This document shows positions 1 to 8,299 of a stretch of DNA of 48,802 nucleotides, piece by piece; the first letter of the stretch is position 1; each line of letters begins with the position of its first letter. Position numbers and translations under genes: made by a program. This DNA is from Actinomycetes bacterium (GTDB lineage: Bacteria > Actinomycetota > Thermoleophilia > Solirubrobacterales > Solirubrobacteraceae), in NCBI GenBank assembly GCA_021820105.1, contig JAKAED010000010.1:1-48802 (forward strand), read 5' to 3'. The notes under the pieces are model-generated. The model saw only the letters and a program-made list of their open reading frames with translations. It searched no databases and had not been told where the DNA came from.

Positions 1-2
1 GC

Positions 3-1364
3 TCACGGCTTGGGATCATTCGCCTGCTCAGATGCATTCTGGCGCAGTCGCCGCGCCAGCCAACGCTCGCCGCGCAGGATCGGATGGAACAGCAGCTCGT
101 TGATCACCAGCACGCTGGTAATAACGAAAGCCTGCGCGAAGGCGACCTCGGTCGGCGAGCTGTGGAACAGGGAGATAGCAGCCACCTGGAGTAGTACCCC
201 GCCGATCAGCAGCCGCACCCAGCGCCGATCCTGGATCGCGACTGTGTAGACCACCAGTAGGTAGAGCAGGGAGAGGGCAGCACCGGCGAGCACGATCGGC
301 CGCACGCCGGCGGTGGCGGCCTGGTACTTGGCGCCGAACATTACGGTTAGCACGAGGTGCGGCGCGATCAGCGGGGGGAGTGCGCTGATTGCGATCGTGC
401 TGCTGACCAGCAGCGCCGCCAGGCGCAGGATGCGCGCCGAGGAGCCTTCGGTCACGCGTGCCTTGGCTGCTGCCGGCACCAGCACGATCGCCACCGCCAT
501 CGGCAGGAAGATGATCGCCTTCTCGATCGTCACCAGGGCTGCGTACTCGCCCGCGCTGCGCGCCGGAAGGAAGAGCTTGACCAGCAGCACATCCAGGTTG
601 GAGAGCACAGCGAATCCCACGAAGGCTCCGGCTGCCGCCACCGTCCGCCCGTCCGGGATGCGGCGGATACCTGCCCCGGCGGCACCGGTGCCGCGCCGCA
701 GCATGTAGCTGCGGAGCACAGCGATTGCGGCGGCGATCGCGACGATCGTGCCGAGGGCCTGGCCGAAGAGCGGTCCGCCGGCACCGCCGCCGGCGAGCGT
801 CCAGGGCACGCCGAAGACGATCCGCGAGCCGGCGACCACGAGGCTCAGGGCGCCGAGCACTACGAAGCGCTCCATACCCTGCAGCACCCCGTAGAAGACC
901 GGAGTCAGCACACTGACGAAGACCAGCGGCGCGAGTGCCAGCGCCGGACCCAAGGACTGCAGTCCCAAGGCGCTCTTGACCAGTGGTATGCAGGCCGTGT
1001 AGACAATGCCCACCGTCAGGGCCAGCGTCACCCCATGTGCCCATGCGTACCGAATGAGGTACCGCACTCGGTCGTAGTTTCGTTCCGCCATCAGCACCGC
1101 GATCCGTTCGGCGATCACCGTCTGCGCGGCACCGGTGGGAACTGCCAACAGTGTGACAAGTGCGATCAGCGCGGTGAAGTCACCGTATGCCGCCGTAGAG
1201 AGCACGTGGCCGAAGACCAGGTTCGAGCCGTAGTTGCAGGCGTTGGCTAGCGCCGTGAGCACCACCATCACGCTCGCTCCCTGGCCGAACTGGCGGATGG
1301 AGCGACGCTTCGACTCGATCGCCAGCGGAGGTGCCTCTTGTGCCGGTTCCATGATCGAACTCAT
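3..1364 (-). CDS. Polytopic polysaccharide flippase (Wzx/PST-like)
   Basis: This 453-residue integral membrane protein probably flips or exports lipid-linked glycans across the cytoplasmic membrane. After a short charged N-terminus (about 25 residues) it is a near-continuous series of hydrophobic helices, roughly 12 to 14, with short basic loops such as RSYMLRRG near residue 220. It ends in a basic cytoplasmic tail (GERWLARRLRQ). This matches the usual length and layout of the MOP/PST flippases. A conserved GxxLSTAAYGDF-type segment near residues 52-63 is typical of these proteins. The ATG at 1364 is followed by a second possible start four codons later (MEPAQEA). It is transcribed away from the epimerase-like gene, and its neighbours are glycan enzymes, which supports a surface polysaccharide role. 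The substrate cannot be read from the sequence. A general MATE-like exporter is less likely. Confidence 0.8.
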   Translation of the reverse strand: MSSIMEPAQEAPPLAIESKRRSIRQFGQGASVMVVLTALANACNYGSNLVFGHVLSTAAYGDFTALIALVTLLAVPTGAAQTVIAERIAVLMAERNYDRVRYLIRYAWAHGVTLALTVGIVYTACIPLVKSALGLQSLGPALALAPLVFVSVLTPVFYGVLQGMERFVVLGALSLVVAGSRIVFGVPWTLAGGGAGGPLFGQALGTIVAIAAAIAVLRSYMLRRGTGAAGAGIRRIPDGRTVAAAGAFVGFAVLSNLDVLLVKLFLPARSAGEYAALVTIEKAIIFLPMAVAIVLVPAAAKARVTEGSSARILRLAALLVSSTIAISALPPLIAPHLVLTVMFGAKYQAATAGVRPIVLAGAALSLLYLLVVYTVAIQDRRWVRLLIGGVLLQVAAISLFHSSPTEVAFAQAFVITSVLVINELLFHPILRGERWLARRLRQNASEQANDPKP

Positions 1365-1745
1365 GGGCGGGGTGCCTGCGGCTGGCAGCTGGCAGTTGGG
1401 AGATGTCGAATCAGATTGCGCAAACGCTGAAATTCAGGCTCTGCCCTTGGCGGCGACGAGCTGAGCGATCGATCGCCGCTTCGCTTGGAGCCGCCGATGC
1501 GGCGGCGAGCCACGGCAGCGCCCGGAGCTAACGGCTTGAAGGCTTCTCGAGTTCGCGGAACCCGTCGTGGACGGCGCTCCGCACAATCTCTATTCGACCC
1601 GATCCTAGCGGCTTTGCACTTGTCCGCGCTTGTTGTTGCAGGACCGGGTGGGGAGCTGTGTAAGCGTGGTCGGCCTTCCGCGACTCGATGGTGCGTCGCC
1701 CGAGAGGCCTCGAGGGGCTCAGCGGCCTCGCTAGGATTACCCGCC
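1365..1745. other. Intergenic region between divergent flippase and epimerase genes
   Basis: These 381 bases hold no convincing gene. The frame of the epimerase-like gene stays open through part of it, but the translated residues are low-complexity and do not resemble the family. Visible structure: a 12-bp perfect palindrome GCGATCGATCGC at 1465-1476; a hairpin with 7-bp arms GCCGCCG/CGGCGGC and a 3-nt loop at 1490-1506; and the -10-like TAGGAT at 1732-1737 serving the rightward gene. A minus-strand TAGGAT lies at 1602-1607 and could start a leader for the flippase. No ribosome binding site stands out before the flippase ATG. Confidence 0.5.
1732..1737 (+). promoter_or_regulatory. -10-like TAGGAT, leaderless start of epimerase gene
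   Basis: TAGGAT ends 8 nt before the GTG at 1746. That is the spacing at which transcription begins on or next to the start codon. No clear TTGACA-like -35 is seen 16-18 bp upstream. Confidence 0.5.
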
Positions 1746-2921
1746 GTGCTTGTTGTGATCTTCGGAACCACCGGCGAGCTGATCAAGCTCGCTCCCGTGC
1801 TTCGGCGGCTGGAGCAGGACGGTGATCGCATGCTGCTGGTCTCCACAAACCAGCAGGTAGAACAGATTCCGACGATGCTACGCGACTTCGGGATCGTGAC
1901 CCCGGTGCTCATGCTGACGAACGGTTGCCACGGCCGTGATCTGGAGAAGCTGACGGATGTGCCGCTCTGGCTCGCGAGCATGCTCAGGCGAGCTCCGCGC
2001 GTCCTGCGTCGGGTCAGCCGGGCGGCCGAGGCCGCAGCTACTCGACCGCTGGTGCTGGTTCACGGTGACACGATGACAACGGTGCTCGGCGCGATGATCG
2101 GTCGTTTGCTGCGTTTGCCGGTAGCCCATGTCGAGGCTGGTTTGCGCTCAGGCGACTGGCGCAACCCGTTCCCCGAGGAGCTGGACCGGCTCATCACCTC
2201 GAAGTTCGCCACGCTGCACTATGCCCCGGGAGCCTGGGCGGCCGAGAATCTGCGTCGCGCACGCGCGTCCGGCGCGATCATCGACACCACAGCCAACACC
2301 GTGCGTGATGCACTCGCGCTCGTGCCGGAGGCAAGCGAGTCGCTCGACCTCCCGGGCGAACCTTTCGGCCTTGTCTCGATCCACCGCTTCGAGCTGCTCG
2401 GTGACGCGGCGCGTCTGGAGCAGGTAATCGCCGCCGTGCACCGCGCCTCACGCACACAGCCGATCCTGTTCATCGACCATCCGGTCACAGCGGCGGCGAT
2501 CGAGGCTGCTGGGCTCGATCGCTACTTCGATGCGCAGCTGCGGCGCGTGCCGCGGCAGCGCTACTTCCAGTTCGTCGGGCTCCTCAAGGCTGCGCGTTAC
2601 CTGGTGACCGACTCTGGCGGCAGTCAGGAGGAGTGCACGGCGCTCGGAATCCCCTGCCTTGTGCATCGGTTGGCGACCGAGCGCCAGGACGGTTTGGATG
2701 GGGGCCCGGTCGTGCTCTCGCGCATGCGGATCGAGGTGCTCGAGCAGTTCCTCGCCGATCCCGAGCAGCACCGGCGTGCACTTGGAGCCGATCGTCGCTC
2801 CCCGAGCGACGTCATCATCGAGGATCTGCGCCGACGGGGCTTCAGCGCTCCGGCGGGAAGCATTCCGGATCCCGGTGGCGCGGGTCTCGCCGCATCTCGG
2901 GCGTCCGCTCTGCGGGCCTGA
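1746..2921 (+). CDS. UDP-N-acetylglucosamine 2-epimerase-like enzyme
   Basis: A 391-residue member of the non-hydrolysing UDP-GlcNAc 2-epimerase (WecB/MnaA) superfamily, GT-B fold. The family interconverts UDP-GlcNAc and UDP-ManNAc to supply ManNAc-type sugars for surface glycans. Family hallmarks are visible: an N-terminal Rossmann start (VVIFGTTGELIKL), VHGDTMTT with Asp108, HVEAGLRS with Glu130, NPFPEELDR with Glu144/145, SIHRFE with His213, and TDSGGSQEE near 289-296 for nucleotide binding. These line up with the catalytic Asp/Glu/Glu/His of the E. coli enzyme. The frame is open 87 codons further upstream, but that extension is compositionally odd. I chose the GTG at 1746 because the conserved fold begins there and a TAGGAT box lies 8 nt upstream. 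It converges on the GT2 gene. The FGTTGE start and several substitutions are divergent, so the exact sugar is uncertain. Confidence 0.82.
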   Translation: MLVVIFGTTGELIKLAPVLRRLEQDGDRMLLVSTNQQVEQIPTMLRDFGIVTPVLMLTNGCHGRDLEKLTDVPLWLASMLRRAPRVLRRVSRAAEAAATRPLVLVHGDTMTTVLGAMIGRLLRLPVAHVEAGLRSGDWRNPFPEELDRLITSKFATLHYAPGAWAAENLRRARASGAIIDTTANTVRDALALVPEASESLDLPGEPFGLVSIHRFELLGDAARLEQVIAAVHRASRTQPILFIDHPVTAAAIEAAGLDRYFDAQLRRVPRQRYFQFVGLLKAARYLVTDSGGSQEECTALGIPCLVHRLATERQDGLDGGPVVLSRMRIEVLEQFLADPEQHRRALGADRRSPSDVIIEDLRRRGFSAPAGSIPDPGGAGLAASRASALRA

Positions 2922-2991
2922 CGCGAACTCTTAGAACCAGCTCTACGCTGATACAAGCCCGACCTGGAACCGTTTCAGCGGGCGATCTTCC

Positions 2992-4005
2992 TCAGCCGCG
3001 CTTTTGGAGGAGCCTGTTCGCTACGGCCAGCAGAGCTCCCCTCCACATGCCGGCCGCATAGGCGGTAAGCCAGATCGGTCCGAGCATGGTGACAGCGATC
3101 GCATCGGCTGTTGACCGGCGCAGCCTGAGGCGCACGACGGACCCGGCCAGTGGTGTCATCAGCAGTGACCCGAGCGCAAGGCGCGGGCGTCTGATCGCCA
3201 ACATGGCCGCCGCGGCGCTGATTGGGTAGAAGGCCACGATCACCCAGAAGAAACGCGAGCCGGGACGGCCGTAGCCGTCGATGAACACGGTTCCGCGGTG
3301 CAGCGCATGGAGGAAGAACTTTCGTGCGGAAGTACGCGGGTGGTAGGTACAGGAGAAGCCCGGCGCGAGGTTGAACTCCTGCTTTGCCGCAAGTGGACGC
3401 AGCACGGCCGTATCGTCGTTTACCTCGTGGAGATCGGCATAGAGGGACTCGAAGCCCTCCATCGCCTCCAGCAGCAGAGACCGCGGCGCGATGAAGCAGG
3501 TTGTGCCTTTGGGGAAACGATCGTAGTCCGCGATCGTGTAGGTGATCGGGCGTGGATTTGCGAGGTAGTCGCGCCACGCCATGAACTCGAGCACCGACCA
3601 GATCCGCCCGTACGGGCGGCCGCCGTAATCGGACTCGACGTGCGCGGTCCAGATCGGTAGCGGCCCGGTGCGTGGCATCTCCTCGAACACAAAGCGCAGG
3701 GCGTCCTCGTGTAAGGACACGCGCGCGTCGACTAGCAGGATGAGGTCCCCGATCGCCGCGCTGATTCCACGCTTGCGGGCTAGTAGGCGCCCACTGTTCT
3801 CCTGGCGCAACACACGTTTGCTGAAGGGCACGGAGATTTCAGCAAGTGCGGCCTGGGTGGCGGCGTCAGAGCCGTCGTCGACCAGCAGCAGTTCGACATC
3901 GGTCAGCTCAGCGTTCTGCACCGCAGTGACCAGGTCGGCAACGGTTCTGCCGATCCAGCTGGGCTCGTTGAAGACCGGGATCACAATCGAGAGGCTCGCG
4001 GGCAT
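2992..4005 (-). CDS. Family 2 glycosyltransferase
   Basis: A 337-residue glycosyltransferase with the GT-A fold of family 2. It begins with the nucleotide-sugar binding strand IVIPVFNEPSWIG, continues with LLLVDDGSDAAT (residues 39-50), and has GISAAIGDLILLVDARVSL, where the usual DxD metal site is replaced by DAR. A C-terminal third with two hydrophobic stretches (about 240-260 and 310-330) suggests membrane association. It should transfer a sugar from an activated donor to a growing glycan or lipid carrier at the inner membrane face. The ATG at 4005 is supported by a minus-strand TAGCAT ending 6 nt upstream and by the family's typical start. It is divergent from the FkbM methyltransferase at 4123 and convergent with the epimerase-like gene. 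Donor and acceptor are unknown. Confidence 0.82.
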   Translation of the reverse strand: MPASLSIVIPVFNEPSWIGRTVADLVTAVQNAELTDVELLLVDDGSDAATQAALAEISVPFSKRVLRQENSGRLLARKRGISAAIGDLILLVDARVSLHEDALRFVFEEMPRTGPLPIWTAHVESDYGGRPYGRIWSVLEFMAWRDYLANPRPITYTIADYDRFPKGTTCFIAPRSLLLEAMEGFESLYADLHEVNDDTAVLRPLAAKQEFNLAPGFSCTYHPRTSARKFFLHALHRGTVFIDGYGRPGSRFFWVIVAFYPISAAAAMLAIRRPRLALGSLLMTPLAGSVVRLRLRRSTADAIAVTMLGPIWLTAYAAGMWRGALLAVANRLLQKRG

Positions 4006-4011
4006 ACGGGC

Positions 4012-4017
4012 ATGCTA
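4012..4017 (-). promoter_or_regulatory. -10-like TAGCAT, leaderless start of GT2 gene
   Basis: On the minus strand TAGCAT lies 6 nt before the ATG at 4005, the spacing expected for a leaderless transcript. Confidence 0.5.
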
Positions 4018-4018
4018 G

Positions 4019-4037
4019 CCGCAGGGCATGCCTGCGG
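4019..4037. promoter_or_regulatory. Dyad between divergent GT2 and FkbM promoters
   Basis: CCGCAGG and CCTGCGG form perfect 7-bp arms around the 5-nt GCATG. The dyad sits immediately upstream of the GT2 -10 box, within the 117-bp gap between two divergent start codons, so it could be an operator. A chance GC-rich repeat is also possible. Confidence 0.35.
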
Positions 4038-4105
4038 GCTGCCGGCGTGGCGGCGCCTCCGGCTACCCCCGCGGAACGAGGCGGTGGTTGTCAGGACGCT
4101 GCAGT

Positions 4106-4111
4106 TAGACT
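4106..4111 (+). promoter_or_regulatory. -10-like TAGACT of FkbM gene
   Basis: TAGACT ends 11 nt before the ATG at 4123. The gap contains GGGGGCGG, which could also act as a weak ribosome binding site on a very short leader. Confidence 0.45.
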
Positions 4112-4122
4112 GGGGGCGGCTC

Positions 4123-5052
4123 ATGGCAGATCAGTTCGGCACTGTGGCGCGTCTGCGTCAAACGCTCTCCATGCTGACTATCCGCGGCGCTCGCCGGGTG
4201 CTGGCGCACACCCCCGTCGAACGGTGGCCGATCACCTCTTGGCTGCGGGGGCGGGTGTTTAGATACGGGTACGGCGACAGCGAGCTGAGCGTCACGGTAC
4301 GTGGGGTGACACTTTCACTGCCTGGGGGTGACGCCTCGATCGTGCCGTCGCTTGTTGGTGGGTATTACGAGGAGCTTGAGCTGGCAATCTTCGAGCAGCT
4401 TGCTCGCGATGCGTCCCTCATCGCTGATGTGGGAGGCAACATCGGGCTCTACTCGTGTGTAGGCGCTGCCGCGGCACCCTCAATCCGTGTGGTGGCGTTT
4501 GAGCCCGCGCCGCTCAACCTCGACTATCTCCGCCGGAACGTCAACACCAACGGGTTGGCCGAGCGCGTCGAGGTGGTCGCGGCGGCGGTGAGCGACCAGC
4601 CCGGTACGGCCCGTCTTCACCTCGCTGATGGAATCGGTAATCACTCTCTGGCTGCCGGTAGGGCGAACTCTCAAACATACGTGGACGTCGAGGTGAAGAC
4701 GATCGACGGTTACTTCGCGGACGAGCGTCTCGACTTACTCAAGGTGGACGTAGAGGGCTTCGATGTGCACGTGCTAAGGGGGGCGAAGAGCAGGCTGCAT
4801 GGCGATCGTCCGGCGGTCTTCGTGGAGCTGCTGACTGAGCGGCTCGAGGAGGGAGGCGCCGCCCCTCAAGAGCTGGTCACAATGCTCTGTGACAGCTACG
4901 GCCACGTGTTCGTGGTCGATGAGCCGCGCCGCGTTGTGCGAGAGGCGTCTCGCGAGGAACTCCTTGCGCTTGTGGAGGAGCGAGTTCACACCAATCTGAT
5001 CGCCGTTGAGCGACCTGAGCAGGTCGCGGTGGTTGCTGGTTTCATCGGCTGA
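4123..5052 (+). CDS. FkbM family SAM-dependent methyltransferase
   Basis: A 309-residue class I methyltransferase of the FkbM family, which O-methylates sugars or polyketide hydroxyls using S-adenosylmethionine. Motif I is the glycine-rich loop DVGGNIGLYS (about residues 103-112), followed by the acidic end of beta-2 in VVAFEPAP and the family-typical LLKVDVEGFDVHVLRGA (about 206-222). The frame extends to 4012, but the ATG at 4123 (MADQFGTV) is preferred because a TAGACT box and a G-rich stretch precede it and because homologues start near there. It lies in the glycan cluster and points toward a second FkbM gene, so methylation of a surface glycan is a reasonable inference. The extra N-terminal 100 residues before motif I are usual for the family. 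Substrate unknown. Confidence 0.85.
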   Translation: MADQFGTVARLRQTLSMLTIRGARRVLAHTPVERWPITSWLRGRVFRYGYGDSELSVTVRGVTLSLPGGDASIVPSLVGGYYEELELAIFEQLARDASLIADVGGNIGLYSCVGAAAAPSIRVVAFEPAPLNLDYLRRNVNTNGLAERVEVVAAAVSDQPGTARLHLADGIGNHSLAAGRANSQTYVDVEVKTIDGYFADERLDLLKVDVEGFDVHVLRGAKSRLHGDRPAVFVELLTERLEEGGAAPQELVTMLCDSYGHVFVVDEPRRVVREASREELLALVEERVHTNLIAVERPEQVAVVAGFIG

Positions 5053-5094
5053 GCGCGTGCGTCGCTTCCACCGCACCCGCAAGTGACGGAGCCG

Positions 5095-5118
5095 GCGGCA
5101 TTAAGGCAGAGATGCCGC
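5095..5118. terminator. Hairpin between convergent FkbM genes
   Basis: GCGGCAT and ATGCCGC form 7-bp arms around a 10-nt loop. The structure abuts the stop codon of the leftward FkbM gene and lies 43 nt after the stop of the rightward one, so it could terminate both. There is no T tract. Confidence 0.5.
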
Positions 5119-5982
5119 TCAGTCGGTCCTGTTACTCGGTAGTGCGAGAATTGCATCGATTGTCAGCGCGCCCAGAGCGGGGACGCTCTGCCAGATCACC
5201 GTCGGCTCCTCACCCCAGATCGATGCGACCAGATCTCGGGCACCCTGCACGGTAAGGCCGCCCGCGCGGGCCAGTGAGGTCTCGATCATCAGATAGCGCC
5301 AGCGAAGTGCCGCCAGCCCTGGAAGCACCGCGTCCTCAGCGCCTTCCACATCGATCTTCAGGACGTCGACCAGTTCGGGGATGCCGAGTTCAACCCTGAG
5401 GTGGGTGGTCAAACGTCGCAGCACCACTCGGTGCTCGGCGGCGTCTGCCGAGCGGAGCCCGGCGGTGGCGTTGTCTCGCAAGATGCTGCCCTGCGCCGAC
5501 TTACCGTCCACTGCCCACAGGCTGACTTCGGCGTCCTCCTCGCCGACTCCCCAGGGAACCACCTGCCACTGCGGCGAGGCGGCAGCGTTGCGTTGCAGAA
5601 GCTCGGTGATCGACTGGTTAGGCTCGAACGACCACACCCGCGCACCGGGAAAGCGACGACTGATCGTTGCCCCGAATTGTCCGACGTTCGCTCCGATGTC
5701 AACGATCGTCGCCGTAGCCAGTGGTGCTATCAGGTCAATCCGATTGATCTCAGCCAGGTATGCGGGAAGCAGCATGGGCATCAGTCGCCCGTCGTAGTGG
5801 AACGGGCTTCCCAGGTAGTTGATCTCCCGGGAATTGGAGGCAACACACAGGTAGCGGTCAAGCGCCAATCGTGCCCGCACTTTCAGCGGAATCTCACTCG
5901 CGTTGAACAATTCGCGCTCAAGTTCCAGCAGGTCGGCGAGCTTGCCTGCTGTCCAGCGGACGATATTTGGTCTCTTTGGCAT
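5119..5982 (-). CDS. Second FkbM family SAM-dependent methyltransferase
   Basis: A 287-residue FkbM-type methyltransferase, distinct in sequence from the one encoded at 4123. Visible motifs are DIGANVGQFGATISRRF (SAM-binding motif I), VWSFEPNQS, and VLKIDVEGAEDAVLPGL. It probably methylates a glycan hydroxyl. The frame is open for 65 further codons upstream, but I chose the ATG at 5982 (MPKRPNIVRW). A good Shine-Dalgarno GGAG sits about 7 nt before it, and the upstream residues are rich in Arg/Ser/Pro with no family resemblance. Unlike many genes here, it therefore seems to have a conventional leader. It faces the other FkbM gene tail to tail, with a shared hairpin between them, and is divergent from the large membrane protein at 6249. 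Confidence 0.83.
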   Translation of the reverse strand: MPKRPNIVRWTAGKLADLLELERELFNASEIPLKVRARLALDRYLCVASNSREINYLGSPFHYDGRLMPMLLPAYLAEINRIDLIAPLATATIVDIGANVGQFGATISRRFPGARVWSFEPNQSITELLQRNAAASPQWQVVPWGVGEEDAEVSLWAVDGKSAQGSILRDNATAGLRSADAAEHRVVLRRLTTHLRVELGIPELVDVLKIDVEGAEDAVLPGLAALRWRYLMIETSLARAGGLTVQGARDLVASIWGEEPTVIWQSVPALGALTIDAILALPSNRTD

Positions 5983-6236
5983 CAGCTCTCCAGGTTCAAT
6001 TTGGAAACCGCGAAGACTCACGAGTGGCTGGCCTGGATGGTTCCGAGAAGTCCCACAAGCGCTAAGGAAGCTCACTGCGGTTGATGATCGTGCTCCCGAT
6101 GGGGCTGGCTTCTCTGAGATCCAGCGTGTGACCGAATGGCTCGATGGCCTGCGGCACGCTAACGGCACCGTGACCATCGACTCCCACTGTAGGTGGTTTC
6201 CTTCAGGCCACCTTCGCTTCCCGGTTGCGTCCCGGC

Positions 6237-6242
6237 TAAGCT
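6237..6242 (+). promoter_or_regulatory. -10-like TAAGCT of membrane protein gene
   Basis: TAAGCT ends 6 nt before the GTG at 6249, compatible with transcription starting at the start codon itself. Confidence 0.5.
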
Positions 6243-6248
6243 GGGCCC

Positions 6249-8138
6249 GTGGCTGTGGAGATCCTGAAGCGCTCGCGGTTGCTGAATCCGCGCGGTCGTG
6301 TGCCTCGGCGCATGAGTCAGATGGGACTCGCCGTCGGTTACCTCGCGCTCTCCTACCTGCTGCTGCTGCCCGTCCTCCAGACTTACATCATCGACGACGA
6401 CTTCGAAGGACCGTTCGCGCAGCTGCAGATCGGTGCGACGACGCTCTCAAAGACCCTGAGCGTGGGTTGGCACGCCTCCTGGGCCGGCGATCGGACGAGG
6501 CTTGTTGGGTCGGTGTTCGGCTACTTCCTCAACTGGCTGTACTTCTGGTTGTCCAGGACCTTCGACATCACCTTCCTGCAGAGTTTCGCGGTCGTCAAGT
6601 ACGTGGCGTTGATAGCAACGGCTGGTGCTGCGGCGACCTTCTGGTGGCTGGCTGCGCGGAGCTACCTGCGTGCTGTGCGCTGGTCGACGGCATTCCTCCT
6701 GACCTCGATCGCGCTGTTCACGACAGTGCAGCTCCACGGCGTCTGGTCCAACGACCCCGTGGGCGGATACACCATGTCTGGCTACATGGCCACAACGGTC
6801 GGCTTCGCGCTGCTTACCCTCGTGGTCTGGGTCACGCGGTGGCCCTCCACCCGACGATTCCTCCTGGCCGCGATCGCCAGCGTGTTGGCCGTCTCTTTCT
6901 ACGAGTTCAACGTGGGTGCCGTCATCGGTGGCGCGCTGATCCTGGTCTGCGCGGCGTGGGCGTATCGCGGCGACCTGCGACGCTTGGCTCACTATCTCGT
7001 CGGGACCGGTGCGTTCTGTCTCGCGCCTGTTGTCTGGCTGCTCGTGAGCGGTGCTCAGAACTCGGGAAGCGCTTACGCGGGCAGGGCACTGCACGCTTCG
7101 GGGGCGCTCCATACCACGCTGCTGAGCGTGGTCAGCAGTCTCCCGGGAGCCGCCTGGCGATTCGGATCTGGCGCGTGGAGCTCGGCCGTGGGAACTCTGA
7201 GCGTGGTAGCCGCGCTTCTGGTCGTGGCTGTGTTGGTCGTCTGGGCCTCCTTCGGCCCGCGCGACCCTGCGCCAGACGGCTGGGCTGACATCCGCCGGTC
7301 GAATCGAATGCTCGCGGCGGTGATCGGCGCCGTCATCATCTTCGCGATCTTCGCGTTGGCGCTGGAGGGCTCAACCCAGCTGGTGGAACAGGAGATTCCG
7401 GCGATCGGCTACGTCTACACGGCCTACGCCGTCGGGTCCACCGCCTTTGCGCTGCTGCTCGGTGTGGTGATCTGGCTGCTCGCCGGCCGCCGCGGGCGTT
7501 GGATCTGGTTCAACGCTGGAGCGCTGGCGATATTCGCAACCTTCATCTCGATCCAATGGTCGTTCAACGGCTACGTGAAGGATTGGCTGAACCAGAGGAT
7601 GCCGCAGAATCAGCTGCTCGACAACAGCTTTGCAGGCAGTGTGCCGCAGAAATCGCGTTGCGAAGCACTGCGTAATTGGATGTCTTTTCCATGGCCCGAT
7701 TACTACCGCGCGGGCGTGTACGAGGGCACGGAGGCCGGTTTCCAGGCCTACTTCGGACAGCCGATGTGCGCAAACCTGGTGGCCCCCGCCGACGGTTTCA
7801 GCCAGGCGGTTGGACCACTCTCCAATCCGAACTGGTCGCTGCTCGCCAATGTGGGGATCTGGGATCTGCGCGCGCCGCGTTGCGCACACGGATGCAAGGG
7901 AACGCTCTCCTTTACCGCAGAGGGAGTTACCAAACCACAGAATGTGACCTTCACGCTGCCGAACCTGAATCCGATCGTGATCCGGGTGCCGAAGCGGCCA
8001 CATCACTTCGTGCTCCCCATAGGGCTGATCGCGACCTATACGTCTGTTGGCGTTTCCGCTCCCGACGTTATGCCACAAGGCGCAACCGCACCGAAGCATC
8101 CAATCGAGTTCTATTCTCTGAAGTTCAGGCGCTTGTGA
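6249..8138 (+). CDS. Large polytopic membrane protein, glycan region, unknown function
   Basis: A 629-residue membrane protein that I cannot assign to a family. The first 440 residues contain about 10 to 11 hydrophobic helices, starting with GLAVGYLALSYLLLL near residue 26. An early extracytoplasmic loop holds a strongly acidic IIDDDFEGP at about residues 47-55. Such acidic first loops are common in GT-C glycosyltransferases, and HGVWSNDPVGGY near residue 165 may be another loop. The last 170 residues form a soluble domain that is presumably outside the membrane, with several cysteines (for example KSRCEALRNW and CAHGCKG) and beta-rich segments. The GTG at 6249 is preferred because of the TAAGCT 6 nt upstream; an ATG at 6312 is a fallback. 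Neighbours suggest envelope glycan assembly or polymerisation. Function is inference only. Confidence 0.7.
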   Translation: MAVEILKRSRLLNPRGRVPRRMSQMGLAVGYLALSYLLLLPVLQTYIIDDDFEGPFAQLQIGATTLSKTLSVGWHASWAGDRTRLVGSVFGYFLNWLYFWLSRTFDITFLQSFAVVKYVALIATAGAAATFWWLAARSYLRAVRWSTAFLLTSIALFTTVQLHGVWSNDPVGGYTMSGYMATTVGFALLTLVVWVTRWPSTRRFLLAAIASVLAVSFYEFNVGAVIGGALILVCAAWAYRGDLRRLAHYLVGTGAFCLAPVVWLLVSGAQNSGSAYAGRALHASGALHTTLLSVVSSLPGAAWRFGSGAWSSAVGTLSVVAALLVVAVLVVWASFGPRDPAPDGWADIRRSNRMLAAVIGAVIIFAIFALALEGSTQLVEQEIPAIGYVYTAYAVGSTAFALLLGVVIWLLAGRRGRWIWFNAGALAIFATFISIQWSFNGYVKDWLNQRMPQNQLLDNSFAGSVPQKSRCEALRNWMSFPWPDYYRAGVYEGTEAGFQAYFGQPMCANLVAPADGFSQAVGPLSNPNWSLLANVGIWDLRAPRCAHGCKGTLSFTAEGVTKPQNVTFTLPNLNPIVIRVPKRPHHFVLPIGLIATYTSVGVSAPDVMPQGATAPKHPIEFYSLKFRRL

Positions 8139-8154
8139 GCGGCAGGTCACGGCG

Positions 8155-8185
8155 TTGACGTAGTTGGAGGAGCTTAGGCTATTAT
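8155..8185 (+). promoter_or_regulatory. Candidate promoter upstream of GT-C-like gene
   Basis: TTGACG at 8155-8160 and TATTAT at 8180-8185 are separated by 19 bp, slightly long for a sigma-70-type promoter. A competing TAGGCT sits at 8175-8180. Transcription from here would give a leader of about 110 nt before the ATG at 8300. Confidence 0.4.
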
Positions 8186-8299
8186 CGTCCGACCTCCCCG
8201 CGCAGTGCCACGTGCTGTGGCAATCGCCAATGGACACGTCTGTGTGTGGCCCTCCGAGCGGGCCGCTCTCGCCCCTTTCAGCTAGTCGGCTCTCTGAAA

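Noticed and set aside
357-1250. A 297-codon open frame opposite the flippase gene
   Set aside because: It is rich in Arg, His, Asp and Gln with no fold pattern, a typical antisense shadow in GC-rich DNA, whereas the other strand encodes clear membrane helices.
1465-1476. GCGATCGATCGC palindrome as operator
   Set aside because: GATC/CGATCG-rich palindromes recur by chance in this base composition and it is far from both start codons.
1485-1745. N-terminal extension of the epimerase-like gene (87 codons)
   Set aside because: Residues are low-complexity and Arg/Ala-rich, the family fold starts at 1746, and the TAGGAT box lies inside the extension.
5903-7288. A 461-codon plus-strand frame overlapping the FkbM and membrane protein genes
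   Set aside because: Its product is Arg-rich and patternless, and it overlaps two genes with recognisable features in other frames.
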